Origin: Isoetes taiwanensis
Lineage: Eukaryota; Streptophyta; Lycopodiopsida; Isoetales; Isoetaceae
DNA: 64,000 bases
Assembly: GCA_021234155.1 (NCBI GenBank)
Contig: JAJEKV010000006.1
Coordinates: forward strand, 13,842,902 to 13,906,901
Direction of reading: 5' to 3'
The notes under the pieces are model-generated. The model was not told the origin of the DNA and searched no databases. It worked only from the letters and a program-made list of their open reading frames with translations. Shown piece after piece: positions 36,531 through 47,942 of this stretch (position 1 is the first letter of the stretch; every line of letters starts with the position of its first letter). The translations under genes and the position numbers were made by a program.

Positions 36531-36905
36531 TAATTCTATGAATAATTTTCTGATCTATACATGTTCTTATGTTTCACGCTTATCCGGCCGTCCGTTCGAG
36601 ATCCGACGGCTCACGTGGGTTTGGGACATATCCTACGGCCCAGATGGCATGGGAGTTTACATATGTAATATGCACCATGCTCCTACGGTCCAGATTGATC
36701 TGATCCTGACCGTCGGTCCGAGATCCGACGGCTCACGTGGCTTGGCCCATCCTACGGTCCACGTGGCTTTGGGAATTATATGTAATAGATCCTACGGCTC
36801 ATATTGCTTTTATATGGTGAGATCTTGATCGTTGATCGAGTCTAAGATCCTAAGGCTCATATTGAATGCTCGTTCCTTAAGGAAAGGCTTTTAAAATTTT
36901 TTATG

Positions 36906-36973
36906 TTATTGGGGGGATTCGAACCCTAGTCCTCAACCCCCCAAACCACCCACTCTAACCACTAGACCAAGCA
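36906..36973 (-). repeat. tRNA-like SINE module 3
   Basis: Minus strand: same A-box and exact B-box GGTTCGAATCC with a slightly different spacer (GGTGGTTTGG). Confidence 0.7.
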
Positions 36974-37689
36974 TTAATTCTGTGAATAATTTATGTTTCA
37001 AATATACTTAAGGGTAATATTCTAATTAAGATAAAATAGAAGGATGTTTTGAAAGTTTCAAAATGTTCCAGAAAGTTCTAAAATGTTCTAGAAATTTCTA
37101 GAATGTAAGGGAATCCAGGAGAATTAAAGGGAATATAAGGAAATCTCATAAATTGTAAGAGAATCTAGGAAAATATACAAGTCTAACGGAATCTCTTAAA
37201 ATCTAATTGAATCTAAGGGAATCTTCATAATATCTAAGGGAATTTAAGAAAAGCTTGATAAATCAGAGTTTTTTTTAAGATTTTGCAAAGAGCGAAGAAT
37301 GTTCTAAAATGTTTCATAATAAAGGTGTACAATATAAATCTTGAAAAAAAAAAAATATTCTAGATGCTCAGGGCAAGCACCTCAGTCTAAAAATAGAAAA
37401 TATTTTAAAAATGTTGCACAGATCCAAAATAGATTATTTTGGAAGGTTTTAAATGCTCATGGGTAAGCACCTCAATCAAAATAGAAAATTCTAAGAGAAC
37501 CTAGGGGAATCTTCATGAATGCTAAATATAATACATAGAATGTTGAAGAATATAGAGGAATCACAAGAGAATCTCAGTAGAATCGTTGGTCACCGTAAGA
37601 ACATGCTAAAACTGGAACAATGCACCGTAGGACGCATTAAATTTCTTGTATATATATGTACATGTATCAGGTTAGTGCCCGAAGGGCCG

Positions 37690-39190
37690 AGCTGAACTCG
37701 GCGCTCCATGATCTCTTGAATGTATGAGCCCAACCTCTGTACCGAGCTCATGCTCAACATCTCATGCAGGGGCTAGCCAGGATGGACCAAATTTCAAAGA
37801 TAGCGCACGAATGTCATTATATGACGGACAACTCTGAAGGGTGTGGCATTCGTCTTCCACAACTCCAACCTGGCAGCATTGACAAAGCCTCTCCTGACGC
37901 AGCTTCCCAACCCATCTCCCTATCTCAATCCGGAGATGGTGTGCACCTGTGCAGATAGAGGCAATGGATCTGCGCTTTTTCATGGGTAGATGAATGCGCA
38001 GGTAGCATTGTGAACCCAGCTCCAACCTGGGATTTATGTGGCATTGATAATGTGCCGTCTTGACCTGTTCAAGGGTGCTGGCATCCCATAGACTACTGAG
38101 GAAGCATGCATCAAGGTACTGTCTGAGACTGCAACGATCTGCCTCCATTTACACTTGGATGCACTTGTGCTCCTGCACATTCCATCCGCCGCCCATCGAA
38201 GCTCTTTTCCCTCCAACATGCTTTTAGGCGTTGAGGCCCCATTGCCATAGTATAAGCGAGGTGAGGGAGACAAGTATCGTCCATGCTGACCAACTTCTGA
38301 AAGTAGACGATGTATCTGTCAAGCGCCCCTCTTTGAAGAGGTAAGAAACCTGTTTCTTGCAACAATATCTGATATGGGACTGTGGACTTCACCGCCAGAG
38401 CTCGTGCCAAGAAAGCTTTCTGCACCTGCTTCAAGTCATTCCAAGTGGCGAGGGAAATCATCGGGCCCCACTCTAACCGACCCGCATAAAAGCACAGGTT
38501 CTACTAGCACCTTGAATAGGTGCGATTGGTGGGCCTAATCATACAGCTCCACCTTATGGCTATTGTTCTCCATTGTATAGAGTGCCTTCCAAGCTGTCAT
38601 GGCTCGCAACCGGATGGAATTGCCCCAGCTCATGGCCGATGGGAACTCCACCCCCAAATATTTGTAAGTGAACACCACTTCAACATTTTGGCCACGATAA
38701 GTGAGGATTGGAGGCATTGGTCATCGTGGGACGATACTAGAACTAGCTTAGTTTTGGCTAAGTTGACGCCAAGATATATGTCACCCGCAAAATGTGTCCA
38801 GGGCATCGAGATGGCGTTGCATGTCTGGCTGAATGTGTGCTAGGAGGTCCACCATCGTCAACATAGATCAGCTGCCTGATGATTTGATGTAGAAGATGAG
38901 CCCTAGTGCCTCCATTATCAGCGAGCCATCTCTCCAGCTGATCAATATACATGCCAAATAGCATGGGAGAGAGAGGGCATCCCTGGCGGACCCCGATACT
39001 GCTCTCGAATGGTTGGCCTGCTGGTTGCAGCCGGCCGGTGCATGTCTCATATAACCTGTACACCGCGTTCTGCAGTTCAGCAGGGACGTCTAGCTGTTGC
39101 AATCTTGCCCATAGCTTTTTCTGAGGCACAGTGTCAAAAGCCGTGGCGAAGTCTACGAAGCAGCAATACAGATCTTGCCGACGGTTACTG
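37690..39190 (-). mobile_element. LINE fragment: RT palm to C-terminus
   Basis: Minus strand from 39190: PQKKLWARLQQLDVPAE, GVRQGCPLSPMLFGMYIDQ and IYVDD (catalytic), then YKYLGVEFPSAMSWGNS, KAFLARALAVKSTVPYQIL and the zinc knuckle RLCQCCQVGVVEDECHTLQ near 37830. Four frames are used in turn, so it is inactive. It belongs to the same family as 23390-28760 and is better preserved. The 3' tail is not seen at the left edge and the endonuclease is missing. Confidence 0.85.
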
Positions 39191-39590
39191 TAAAGTCGTT
39201 TCTCATAGAACCTCTTGCTTTACAACCATGTACTTAGGACTCAAGTAGCTACAGGAGATGGAATTGTTTGTGCAGGTTATATATTCTTGCTTTTTTGTGC
39301 ATGCTTACTGGTTCTATTTATATACCTTCCAAAACCAAGCCTATAATGTTGTACAACTCCAGTCATTACACAGTTTTGTATCTAAAAGCTTACATTCTTG
39401 CTCTGCGACTCGCATGAAAACAACATCATCCCGCTAGCTAGGCTTTTCATTCATCTCAGCAGTTTGTTCTACAATGGTATAGGGTGGGTAGCTGCACATC
39501 GCAGGCTATCCAAAAAATGAAAAACATAGGGAATATCCAGTTATAACACCTGGACCCCAAATAAAATTGTGTGCTACAGATGTTGGCTAG
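39191..39590. other. no gene seen
   Basis: Short AT-rich stretch with no supported feature. TTTCTCATAGAACCTC near 39200 may mark the LINE breakpoint. Confidence 0.4.
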
Positions 39591-39596
39591 TGTACC

Positions 39597-39677
39597 TGCC
39601 GAGAGCTTATCGCCGGGATTAAAAAACCCCGCCTTTTCAGGTTTTCGAGGAAAAACCCTAGCGATAAAATCTCGGCA
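39597..39677. other. long imperfect hairpin related to the LINE 3' UTR
   Basis: Arms TGCCGAGA-GC-TTATCGC (39597-39613) and GCGATAA-AA-TCTCGGCA (39661-39677) pair with a 2-base internal mismatch. Inside lies the LINE-like AAAACCCCGCC...GGTTTTCGAGG stem. No LINE tail is adjacent. Confidence 0.75.
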
Positions 39678-39804
39678 AGGGGCTTGGACAGCGCAGGGCT
39701 GCTAAACGTTCCCACAAAAAAACCCACGCTCCACAGAGAATACCGAAGTCGTGCATCGCCCCTAGACCTGCACATCACCAACAAAAAAACCAATAGAGAA
39801 AAAA

Positions 39805-39900
39805 CCTCGAAAAGCGAGGGGCTGGTCACGCGTGCCACGCGACAAAAAACAATATTTACACCTCGAAAAAGCGAGGGGCTGGTCACGCGTGCCACGCGAC
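39805..39900. repeat. two direct repeats with a CCTCGAAAA-GCGAGG hairpin
   Basis: Units at 39805-39843 and 39861-39900 share CTCGAAAA(A)GCGAGGGG and CTGGTCACGCGTGCCACG. Each contains a CCTCG/CGAGG stem. Open frames here are repeat translations. Confidence 0.85.
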
Positions 39901-39905
39901 AATTA

Positions 39906-41394
39906 TAATAAATATGAACATATAAATAACAATTTTAAGGGGGGGAGGGTGGGAGCCATGGATACTGCGGAGAGATGAGAAAGCGCCGATGAAAAGTCGA
40001 TGAAGAACTCTGCAATAAATAGCGATCCCCCAACCTGATGAACGACCTAAAAATGCATGCGATGCATGCATGCGCCGCATGCAATGCATGCATGCTCGTT
40101 TTGTGCAAGAATCTCGATCCGCTACACAGATCGATGACATATGTGATGACGCTTGGCTCTATGATAGCCAGTCTAGAACAATCTTTTTGGTTACACCTAA
40201 CCAACCGCTAGATGTGATGGTGGAAAAGGCTTCAATAGGGGTACGAGCATCATATATCCATGAGCATCATATATCCAGGAGAACCTCCTATCTAGAAAAC
40301 TACCTTGTATTTTGTTTTTGCCCCCTTTTTTTTAATTGAAGGCGCTTATATGTATATTAATATGTGTGAAAGTGTTGTTACAAAAAGGGAAACTTTTTTG
40401 AAGGAAAAGAATAACCCTGATAAGTAAAATACCCAGTATATAAGAATATCTCCAAACTCGAATATCATATGTAACATATTAAAATCCAAAATAGCAACCC
40501 TAAAAAACTATACACCCTAAATTTGAGAAAATTTAGGTCTGACTCCCACTTTTGAAGATTATTATTATCATCATCATGAGGAGGAGAAGTAGTAGTAGTT
40601 ACATATATCTAATCCCACTCCAAGTCATGATACCTAATGCTACTATTACTAGACTGTTATTGGTCATACTTGAAGCCATAACCTCGGGCATAGGAAGTTT
40701 AAGGTCCTACCACCAAATCAAGCCCTAAGGATAGATATTTTTAGAATATGATTTTACCTCAGCATGTCTAAGAAATTATACACATAACTAGTTTAATAAT
40801 AAAGATACAAATGGGCCAAACATATGCCTATACTAGTAGAGGAAGTCAACGTGATGCAGTGCACTAGGAGAACATCCAGTATATGCATAGAAAGATAGTA
40901 AGACATGATTCATATACCTTCATTATTATACCTCGAAGACATAGAATTTGAATAAAGAAAAACTTCGCACAACTCATGTTCTTGACCTTCCACATATCAT
41001 CCTTTAGAAAAAAGGTTCCCCATAGTCATTCTTTAAAAAAGAACGTGCTTGTTTGAAGACATGGTCCCACTATACAAATTTGACTTAAATATATCAAATA
41101 GTTAATGAATAGAGCAAGGGAGGTTTAGAAGGTGCAAAGGAGACGCTAAACTAAATTATATGATATTATAAAAAGAAGGTCATGCATCATTTAATGTTAA
41201 TAGAAAATTTGTTCCATTGAAAAGACAAGAATTGAACTCGCATTATCGGGTTGGGAAGTCTACTTGCATTACCAAGATGATGTATTTTGTATAGTAGTAT
41301 AACATTACCCTCCCAGAAGAAAAAAAAAAAAAAAAAAAAAAAAGAAGAAGAGATTCGAACTTAAGTTCAAGCATGACATTTCTTTGTATTAGTT
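39906..41394. other. no gene; simple repeats
   Basis: It contains GCATGCATGCGCCGCATGC-type palindromic runs at 40050-40095, (ATT)/(ATC)/(AGT) triplet runs at about 40560-40600, and an A-run at 41321-41343. No coding feature is supported. Confidence 0.6.
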
Positions 41395-42222
41395 ATTATT
41401 GAAAAACAAGAATATGTTTTAGTATGACGTTAACACATAAAAAGACAAACCAAGTGTGAAAAATCCTTGGAAAAGTCAACCACGAAGGAGGATCCAGTTG
41501 ACATTGTAAATTCTTGGTTCACATTTTGTCAAATTTATGAAATAATGGAACATCATGCATGGATCTTTGGAAGAGAAGAGATGCTTTAGGCTTCCTTTTG
41601 GGGGTACAGACTATAGAGAAACAAAAAAAGAAAAAAGAAAAAGAACTTGACTTGAACTAGACAATCCTAGACCAGTCATCTGCATGGGTTATATACCACC
41701 TAGTCTTTAACCCAACTAATCATAGAATAGTACCTCATTCTAGCCCCCTTTATATTTTTAAAATCCACGTCATAATATTGCCATTCCGTTGTGGACATTT
41801 CATTTTTTTGCAAAATATCTTTGAATTCATGTGACATGGCACAATCTAGGCCATCAATCAGGGCGGAAAGACATTCGAAGAATCTCGCCATCGATCAGGG
41901 TGGAGAGACAGACAGATGCCACGGTTTTATAATATAGGATTATTGAAAACAAGAATATGTTTTAGTATGCCATTAACATGTAAAAAGACAAACTATAATT
42001 AGTGTGAGAAATCCTTAGAAAAGTCAATCACCAAGGATCCAGTTGACATTGTAAATTCTTGGTTCACATTTTGTCAAATTTATGAAAATGCTTTGAACCT
42101 CACTAGGATCTTGGCATCCTAGGACCTTTGGCCCCTGGTATCCTTGTAGGGGGTGGTGCTCCTTGAAGAGGGAGCGTCGTATATCCTAAGGGATGCTGGC
42201 TTGTGCTACGACGTAAAAAATA

Positions 42223-42262
<40 letters not shown>

Positions 42263-42703
42263 GCATATTTGGGGACACTTCAAGATCTGATTGATGCTGT
42301 TGAATGAAGTCTATGGCTGCAAAAGTATCTGAACTCTATCTGGTTTTTTGTGTACACCTGCTAACAATTTTTCATAAGCATTGTAATGCTTAATTTTGTT
42401 CTATTAATGCTGCCAATGAACTATAATCCGCAGCATAGGGGCTATGTCTTATGTAGGCCATGCCTCCAAGTGATTTACTCACTACTTTTCTTTATGTATC
42501 TTTTTTAAATGAAATATAAAAAACCCACCGTGCCTTCAAAAAAAAAGAAAAAAAGAAAAATGGAACATCATGCATGGATGCTTGGAAGAGAAGAGATGCT
42601 TTAGGCTTCCTTTTGGGGGTATGGACTATAGAGAAACAAAAAAGAGAGAAAAGAAAAAGAAGTTGACCTGAACTAGACAATCTTAGACCATTCATCTGCA
42701 TGT
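41395..42703. repeat. duplicated segment of about 300 bp, second copy interrupted
   Basis: The segment 41395-41690 (AACAAGAATATGTTTTAGTATG ... CATCTGCATG, under interruption) recurs as 41940-42076 plus 42558-42703. The first copy therefore preserves the uninterrupted site. Confidence 0.85.
42077..42557 (+). mobile_element. poly(A) retroposon inserted in the duplicated segment
   Basis: It begins near TGCTTTGAACCTCAC and ends CACCGTGCCTTC plus an A-rich tail. Flanks GAAAAT and GAAAAAT look like a short target duplication. It includes a (CT)n run at 42223-42260. No coding potential; probably a 5'-truncated L1-type 3' end or a non-autonomous relative. Confidence 0.65.
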
Positions 42704-42705
42704 TA

Positions 42706-43180
42706 AATAGGAGGAGGAGTATCAAATGCGACCACATAAGTGATTATGTTAAGGAGGAGGAATATGAAAATTTTGGAGGAGGAGGAGGAGGAAGAGAAGG
42801 AGGAGGATGCCACATAGGTGATTATGTTAAAAAGGAGGAGGAATATGCGTCATATTTCCAACCGGATGCTGCCACATCAAAAAGGTGATTACGTTAAGGC
42901 TTGGTCTTCTTCTTCTTCTTACAAAAGGGATATTAAAAAGGTGATTATGTTGGGGAGTATCAGATGCTACCACATAGGTGATTATGTTAAGGAGGGGGAA
43001 GAATATCCAAAAGATTTTGATTATGTGGTGGAGGAGGAGGAGGAGGAGGAGGAGGAGGAGGAGGAGGAGGAGGAGGAGGAGGAGGAGGAGGAGGAGGAGG
43101 AGGAGGAGGAGGAGGAGGAGGAGGAGGAGGAGGAGGAGGAGGAGGAGGAATGGATATTGCCACATAGGTGACTATGTTAA
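42706..43180 (+). repeat. GGA/GAG array with a GATTATGTTAAGGAGG motif
   Basis: About five copies of CACATAGGTGATTATGTTAA alternate with GGA runs. The last run is a nearly pure (GAG)n of about 120 bases at 43030-43149. The same motif recurs at 51978-52092. The long Glu or Leu frames are artefacts of the triplet repeat. Confidence 0.9.
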
Positions 43181-43738
43181 CATCAGAGTTGTCTAGTGGA
43201 CCATATATGGTCCATGGATCAGAATTAGTCCATTGTACCTCTGCAGCTTAAACCGATATATCTAGAGAGAAACTTCTTCATTTTGGAATCTACCACTACC
43301 TTTTGAATCTTCACTTGATCCTTTATGATCGATAAGAATTTCATGACCAATGAATTCATCCATATGTTGTGGTGATTGTCTAAATCACATATAATTTAAC
43401 AATTTTCGTACTAGTCCAGAACTGCATTCTTCAACTTTTCTAGCACAAATGGGTCCAAACCTTCCTAAAACCAAAAGTAAACAATTATTTATGATAAAAT
43501 ATATTGATTTACATATTCTCAAGTCTTTTCACTATTATATGACATTAGATGAAGTCATTTCTCTTTTACTATTAGAAGTTTTGGCCTAATAATTCTTGTG
43601 GTCATAAGTTGCTGACTCTAAGTGCTATAGTTCAATGCTTTTTTGAAGTGTTCATAAAACCCATATATCATCTTTACAAGGGTAATAAAATATGCACGCT
43701 ATGCACTATGCTTATATCTACATAGATTATAATTTTGC
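43181..43738. other. no gene seen
   Basis: AT-rich with no supported coding, RNA or repeat feature. Confidence 0.5.
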
Positions 43739-44622
43739 ACATATTCTAAACGAGGTGCACCCTAGACTACCACAACCGTCGGATTCGTCGATCCTTCGAC
43801 CTAGATCGTATGTTGGGGCCTTTGGGCACCTCTCGTTTCGCTTATAGTCATTTATGATTGGAGGCGCCTATGATTTTGAAATATGAAATACGATTTCCCC
43901 TAAGGTTTTGAGGGTATATCAAACCTCTATATGGCTTTGCCTAAGATTTTAGAATATGAAATACGAGGGTTCGAACCTCTACCAAAATTACTCAATATCC
44001 TAATGAGACTACTTTGACCAATGTACCCAGTACTGAGCCAATGTGATTATTTTTTTATCTTGAATCTATGTTTTTTTTTATAACAACCTATTCAATTGTT
44101 TTAGGGATATATAGTCTATGATTTGAGGAATTGTTATTTTTACATCCATATCAAATCCCCCTGTTATTTTGCTACATATTCTAAACGAGGTGCACCCTGG
44201 ACTACCACAGCCGTCAGATTCGTCGATCCTACGACCCAGATCGTATGTTGGGGCCTTTGGGCACCTCTTGTTTCGCTTATAGTAATTTATGATTGGAGGC
44301 GCCTATGATTTTGAAATATGAAATACGATTTCCCCTAAGGTTTTGAGGGTATATCGAACCTCTATATGGCTTTGCCTAAGATTTTAGAATATGAAATACG
44401 GGGGTTCGAACCTCTACCAAAATTTAACTCAATATCCTAATGAGACTACTTTAACCAATGTACCCAGTAGTGAGCCAATGTGATTATTTTTTATCTTGAA
44501 TCTACGTTTTTTTTTTTTATAACAACCTATTCAATTGTTTTAGGGATATATAGTCTATGGTTTGAGGAATTGTTATTTTTACATCCATAGCAAATCCCCC
44601 TGGAACCCCCTGTTATTTTGCT
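43739..44622. repeat. tandem repeat, unit about 435 bp, with tRNA-like parts
   Basis: Unit 1 is 43739-44173, unit 2 is 44174-44622, and a third copy begins ACATATTC. On the minus strand each unit has TTGGCTCAGTACTGG (or AGTACTACTGG-like) and, about 60 bases on, AGAGGTTCGAACC, like tRNA A and B boxes. Confidence 0.8.
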
Positions 44623-45031
44623 ACATATTCATTCATGCATTGAAACCGCGAATTCTCCTGCTACATTGCAATATCTTGCCCCTTACGCGGGAGCAGCTTT
44701 AGCAGAATATGTGTGTGTGAGACTACACTATATTAAAGTTTAAGTATGATAATTGTACAAATAGTTCATCTTTCATGATATGCTATATTTTTTTAACGAA
44801 TACAAGCCTTACTTGGCAACATATATCTCAAATTTCATGTGAAAAGTGACATAGTAGTTACAAGATTTGAATATAAATGGCCATGGACTATCTTTTTTTT
44901 TTTTTTTATTGAAGTCGGTATATTAATGGCCATGGACTATCAATGGTCAATATTTAGACTTGTCAAAATTTGTGTCGTTTGACTAAGATAACACTCTTTT
45001 TATAGCAATCTGTTATTATGCGCCGCTACAG
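44623..45031. other. no gene seen
   Basis: AT-rich spacer with a T-run at 44890-44906 and a repeated GGCCATGGACTATC (44879 and 44928). Confidence 0.5.
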
Positions 45032-47909
45032 ATGAAGATATATCAAAATGAAGGTTACGACAAGACTAATCCATTCCATGACTTGGCAAAGGAAGTATCT
45101 GTTCTGCAGGAACTTGGTGAAGTCATAGTAGTTGGAGATTTCAACGTTAGGACTGGAAACTTGCAGACTGTAACATATGAAAGGCCACATGATATTCAGC
45201 TTAGGGAGGCAAACGATACCTCATTCTTAAGAGAATCCGCAGACCGCGAGATAAATCACATGGGCAATTTGCTTTTGGATTTTGGCACAACATGCAATCT
45301 GAAGTTTCTTAATGGCACAGCCGCATACCCGTTCTCTAATGGTTTTACCTGCTATACGCATACTGGAGCCAGCGTTGTAGATTATATGCTTACAAGCAGT
45401 TCCCATTTGATCGATGCTTTCAGAATTGGAGATAAAGCTCCAGAATCTGATCATTCGCCACTATTCCTTGAGGTTGCAGGTGCAATTGTGAAAAGTGACA
45501 TGGAAACATATCATGTCCCTCAGTTGAAGCTAAACTACGACATGCATGCTGAGTACAGGAAACACGTAGAGGCATCGCTACAAGGGATTGAGTGGACAGG
45601 AAATCTCAAAGACGATGTTACTTGCTTTTTACTGCAATCAAATTTTAGGGGCAGAACCAATATTTTTGGTTTGACAAGAGGTGGCAAAAAGCTAAGACAA
45701 CATAAGAGCCGGTTCGATAAGGACTCAGAGAACAACAATAATATGATCCCTAAAGGGATGCTATTAAAGCCTAAATGGTACAATGCTTTGCTTAAACGGA
45801 AAAAGCGCATGTTTATGTGCCAAAGGCAGATTTCCTTGCATAAGAAGTTACAGGAACACCCTAAACTTTTCTGGAACATTATTCAAAACAAGCCTTCGTC
45901 ATTCCCGTTGGATCCACAAGAATTGTTTGAATATGTCAAAACTATTTATGATGTGCCTTCTGAACAGATGGCCAGCTTGCTTTCTGATGGAGATCTCTTC
46001 TCAGAGGAGGATGTGAAGCATGCACTGCAGAAATGGCCAACAAAGAAATCACGATGATCCGGGGGTATAAGTGTGGAGCTATTCAAATGGGGTGGCAGTA
46101 TCACTATAAAGGTACTGACAGCCCTCATTAACAAGGCAGTCGTAGAAGGCTTCCCCACGCATTGGAAGGAGAATAGAGTTCATCCGATCCACAAAAGCGG
46201 GGACAAGAAGTTGGTTAGCAACTACAGAACAATACTGATTGGCAATACTTTCACAAAAATTGTGGCCAAGCTTCTTGAGCATAAGCTGAGCCTCCCTCAA
46301 GGTAAGAGCATGGGAAACGCCCCCTATTCCAAGTCGGCTTCGTGAAGGACCATTGCACGCTAGATCACGCTTTGGTGTTGCGGGCTTTATTTGAGAATGC
46401 TAAAAGACCAAGGCGCTCAGACTTGGCTTTTATAGATTTCTAAAGCTTTTGATACAGCTCCAAGGAGGAATTTGGGACAGAGAATGGAGCAATTAGGTGT
46501 GCCTATTGAGATTAGAGCAGCAGTTGCTCAACTCTACTCAGAAGTCATTGTAAAACTGTCCAACCAATTTGATGCAAAGGTCCTTAGCACTATAGGCGTG
46601 AGATGTGGCTGTCCCTTATCACCAACACCGCTTTGGGATCTTTATAGATGAATTGGATGAATGGCTTAAGGAAAGGTGTTTGGCTGGAGCACGCCTCAAG
46701 GCGATTTTCTCATACAAATGTTGTTATATGCGACAATGTTGTCCCCGGCAAATGAAAACAAGGAAGGTTTGCAATCGCTCCTAAATAATTTGGAACTCTT
46801 TTGTAGGAAAAAGCATGCGTGTAAACCCGCGAAATCCAAAGTTATGATAGTAGGGACCACAGCACCACCCTCCTTTCGTGTATATGGGTAAGGATCCGAG
46901 ATAGTCAATACTTATAAATATCTTGGATTGGAGTTTGCAAAGAAAGTACTCTTGGAAGGAATGTATTAAAAAACGGATTTCGGTGGTAAAATGCGCTTAT
47001 ATGCTATGCTTACCGAGATCTTTGGAAAGCCAACTTAGATAGTTGGTGTTTGAAGAAGCTTCGCTTAAAACTCTTGTGCGCATCGTTGTCTTGTATGGCT
47101 CTCCCCCCGCTTTGGGGGCCTAGCCTATCATCCGTGCAATGGAAACAAAGTTGAGGTGGTCCTCAAGATATTTCTTAGGGAAGAATTGGGAGTGAAAAAT
47201 CAAACACCTTTTGCCATCATGTTGGTCGAGGCGGGTATGTTTCATTGGAGGTAGAAGCACTCTATCAAACAATAAATTTTGCTAATAGAGTGCACCAAGA
47301 ACCCCACCACCGCCCCAAACAGCCCTTTCTTCACACGCAAAACATCAGGCCGGCATCATGATCTTATGGAGTGGGCAAACAGGTTGGGGTGTTACAAACA
47401 GAGAATTGGCCGCATACCTGAGCTTGGCGCCCGAGATCTACCGCAGACTCTTAAGGTAGCACGCCTGGCCTGGTAAAAGGTAGCGGGATGACAAAGTATA
47501 TTGAGGACGCTTACCCGATGATGGTTTATGCATCAAGACTATTTGAAAGCCAATATGTCAAGGAATCTCAAGCAAACGATTGCTAGGTACAGACCACCAA
47601 GATCATCTCTGTAGAGACGGTAGATGGGCGGGGATTCCCAAGGAGAGAGCTCTGCATGTGTTTTCTCGTGGATCAACAAGCACTAGAGGATGAGACACAT
47701 GTACTTACGAAGTGTTCTGCATACTCGGACATTCGCGACAGGTTTGGAATTGATGAGTTATGCCTTGATACTATCCTCAGCATGAGGCCACATGATCTTG
47801 GTTTGTATATCAAGGCAGTGGACTCTCATCATAATTTGCTTATGAAAATTAATCAAATGTAAATATTTGCTCCATGACCTTTCAAGGTCCAATGTGGGCA
47901 TGATCAATA

Positions 47910-47940
<31 letters not shown>

Positions 47941-47942
47941 TT
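45032..47942 (+). mobile_element. LINE with endonuclease and RT, 5' truncated, inactive
   Basis: A 341-codon frame (45032-46054) carries the endonuclease C-terminal half: VVGDFNVRTGNLQTV, NLLLDFGTTCNLKFLNG, SVVDYML and APESDHSPLFLEV. The linker LLKPKWYNALLKRKKRMF follows. RT pieces continue in other frames: SVELFKWGG, ENRVHPIHKSGDKKL, FIDF-KAFDTAPR (motif A), IGVRCGCPLSPT, and MLLYAT, where YADD would be expected. A knuckle remnant (DQQALEDETHVLTKC) is at 47680. The 3' end is an (ATT)n tail at 47912-47941. Loss of YADD and several stops make it dead. Confidence 0.85.

Larger units (their letters stand above)
35025..37665. repeat. three copies of a repeat of up to 1.1 kb
   Basis: Units start TCTGATCT...ATGTTCTTATGTTTC at about 35030, 36100 and 36548. 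Units 1 and 3 run about 1.07-1.1 kb and end CCGTAGGACGCATTAAATTT. Unit 2 is cut at about 445 bp, just after the tRNA-like module. The first part carries repeated GAGATCCGACGGCTCACG and ATCCTACGGCCCAT words. The second part is AT-rich. Confidence 0.85.

Noticed and set aside
42818-43171. Long poly-Glu, poly-Arg or poly-Leu reading frames
   Set aside because: They are translations of the GAG triplet array in different frames, with no gene context.
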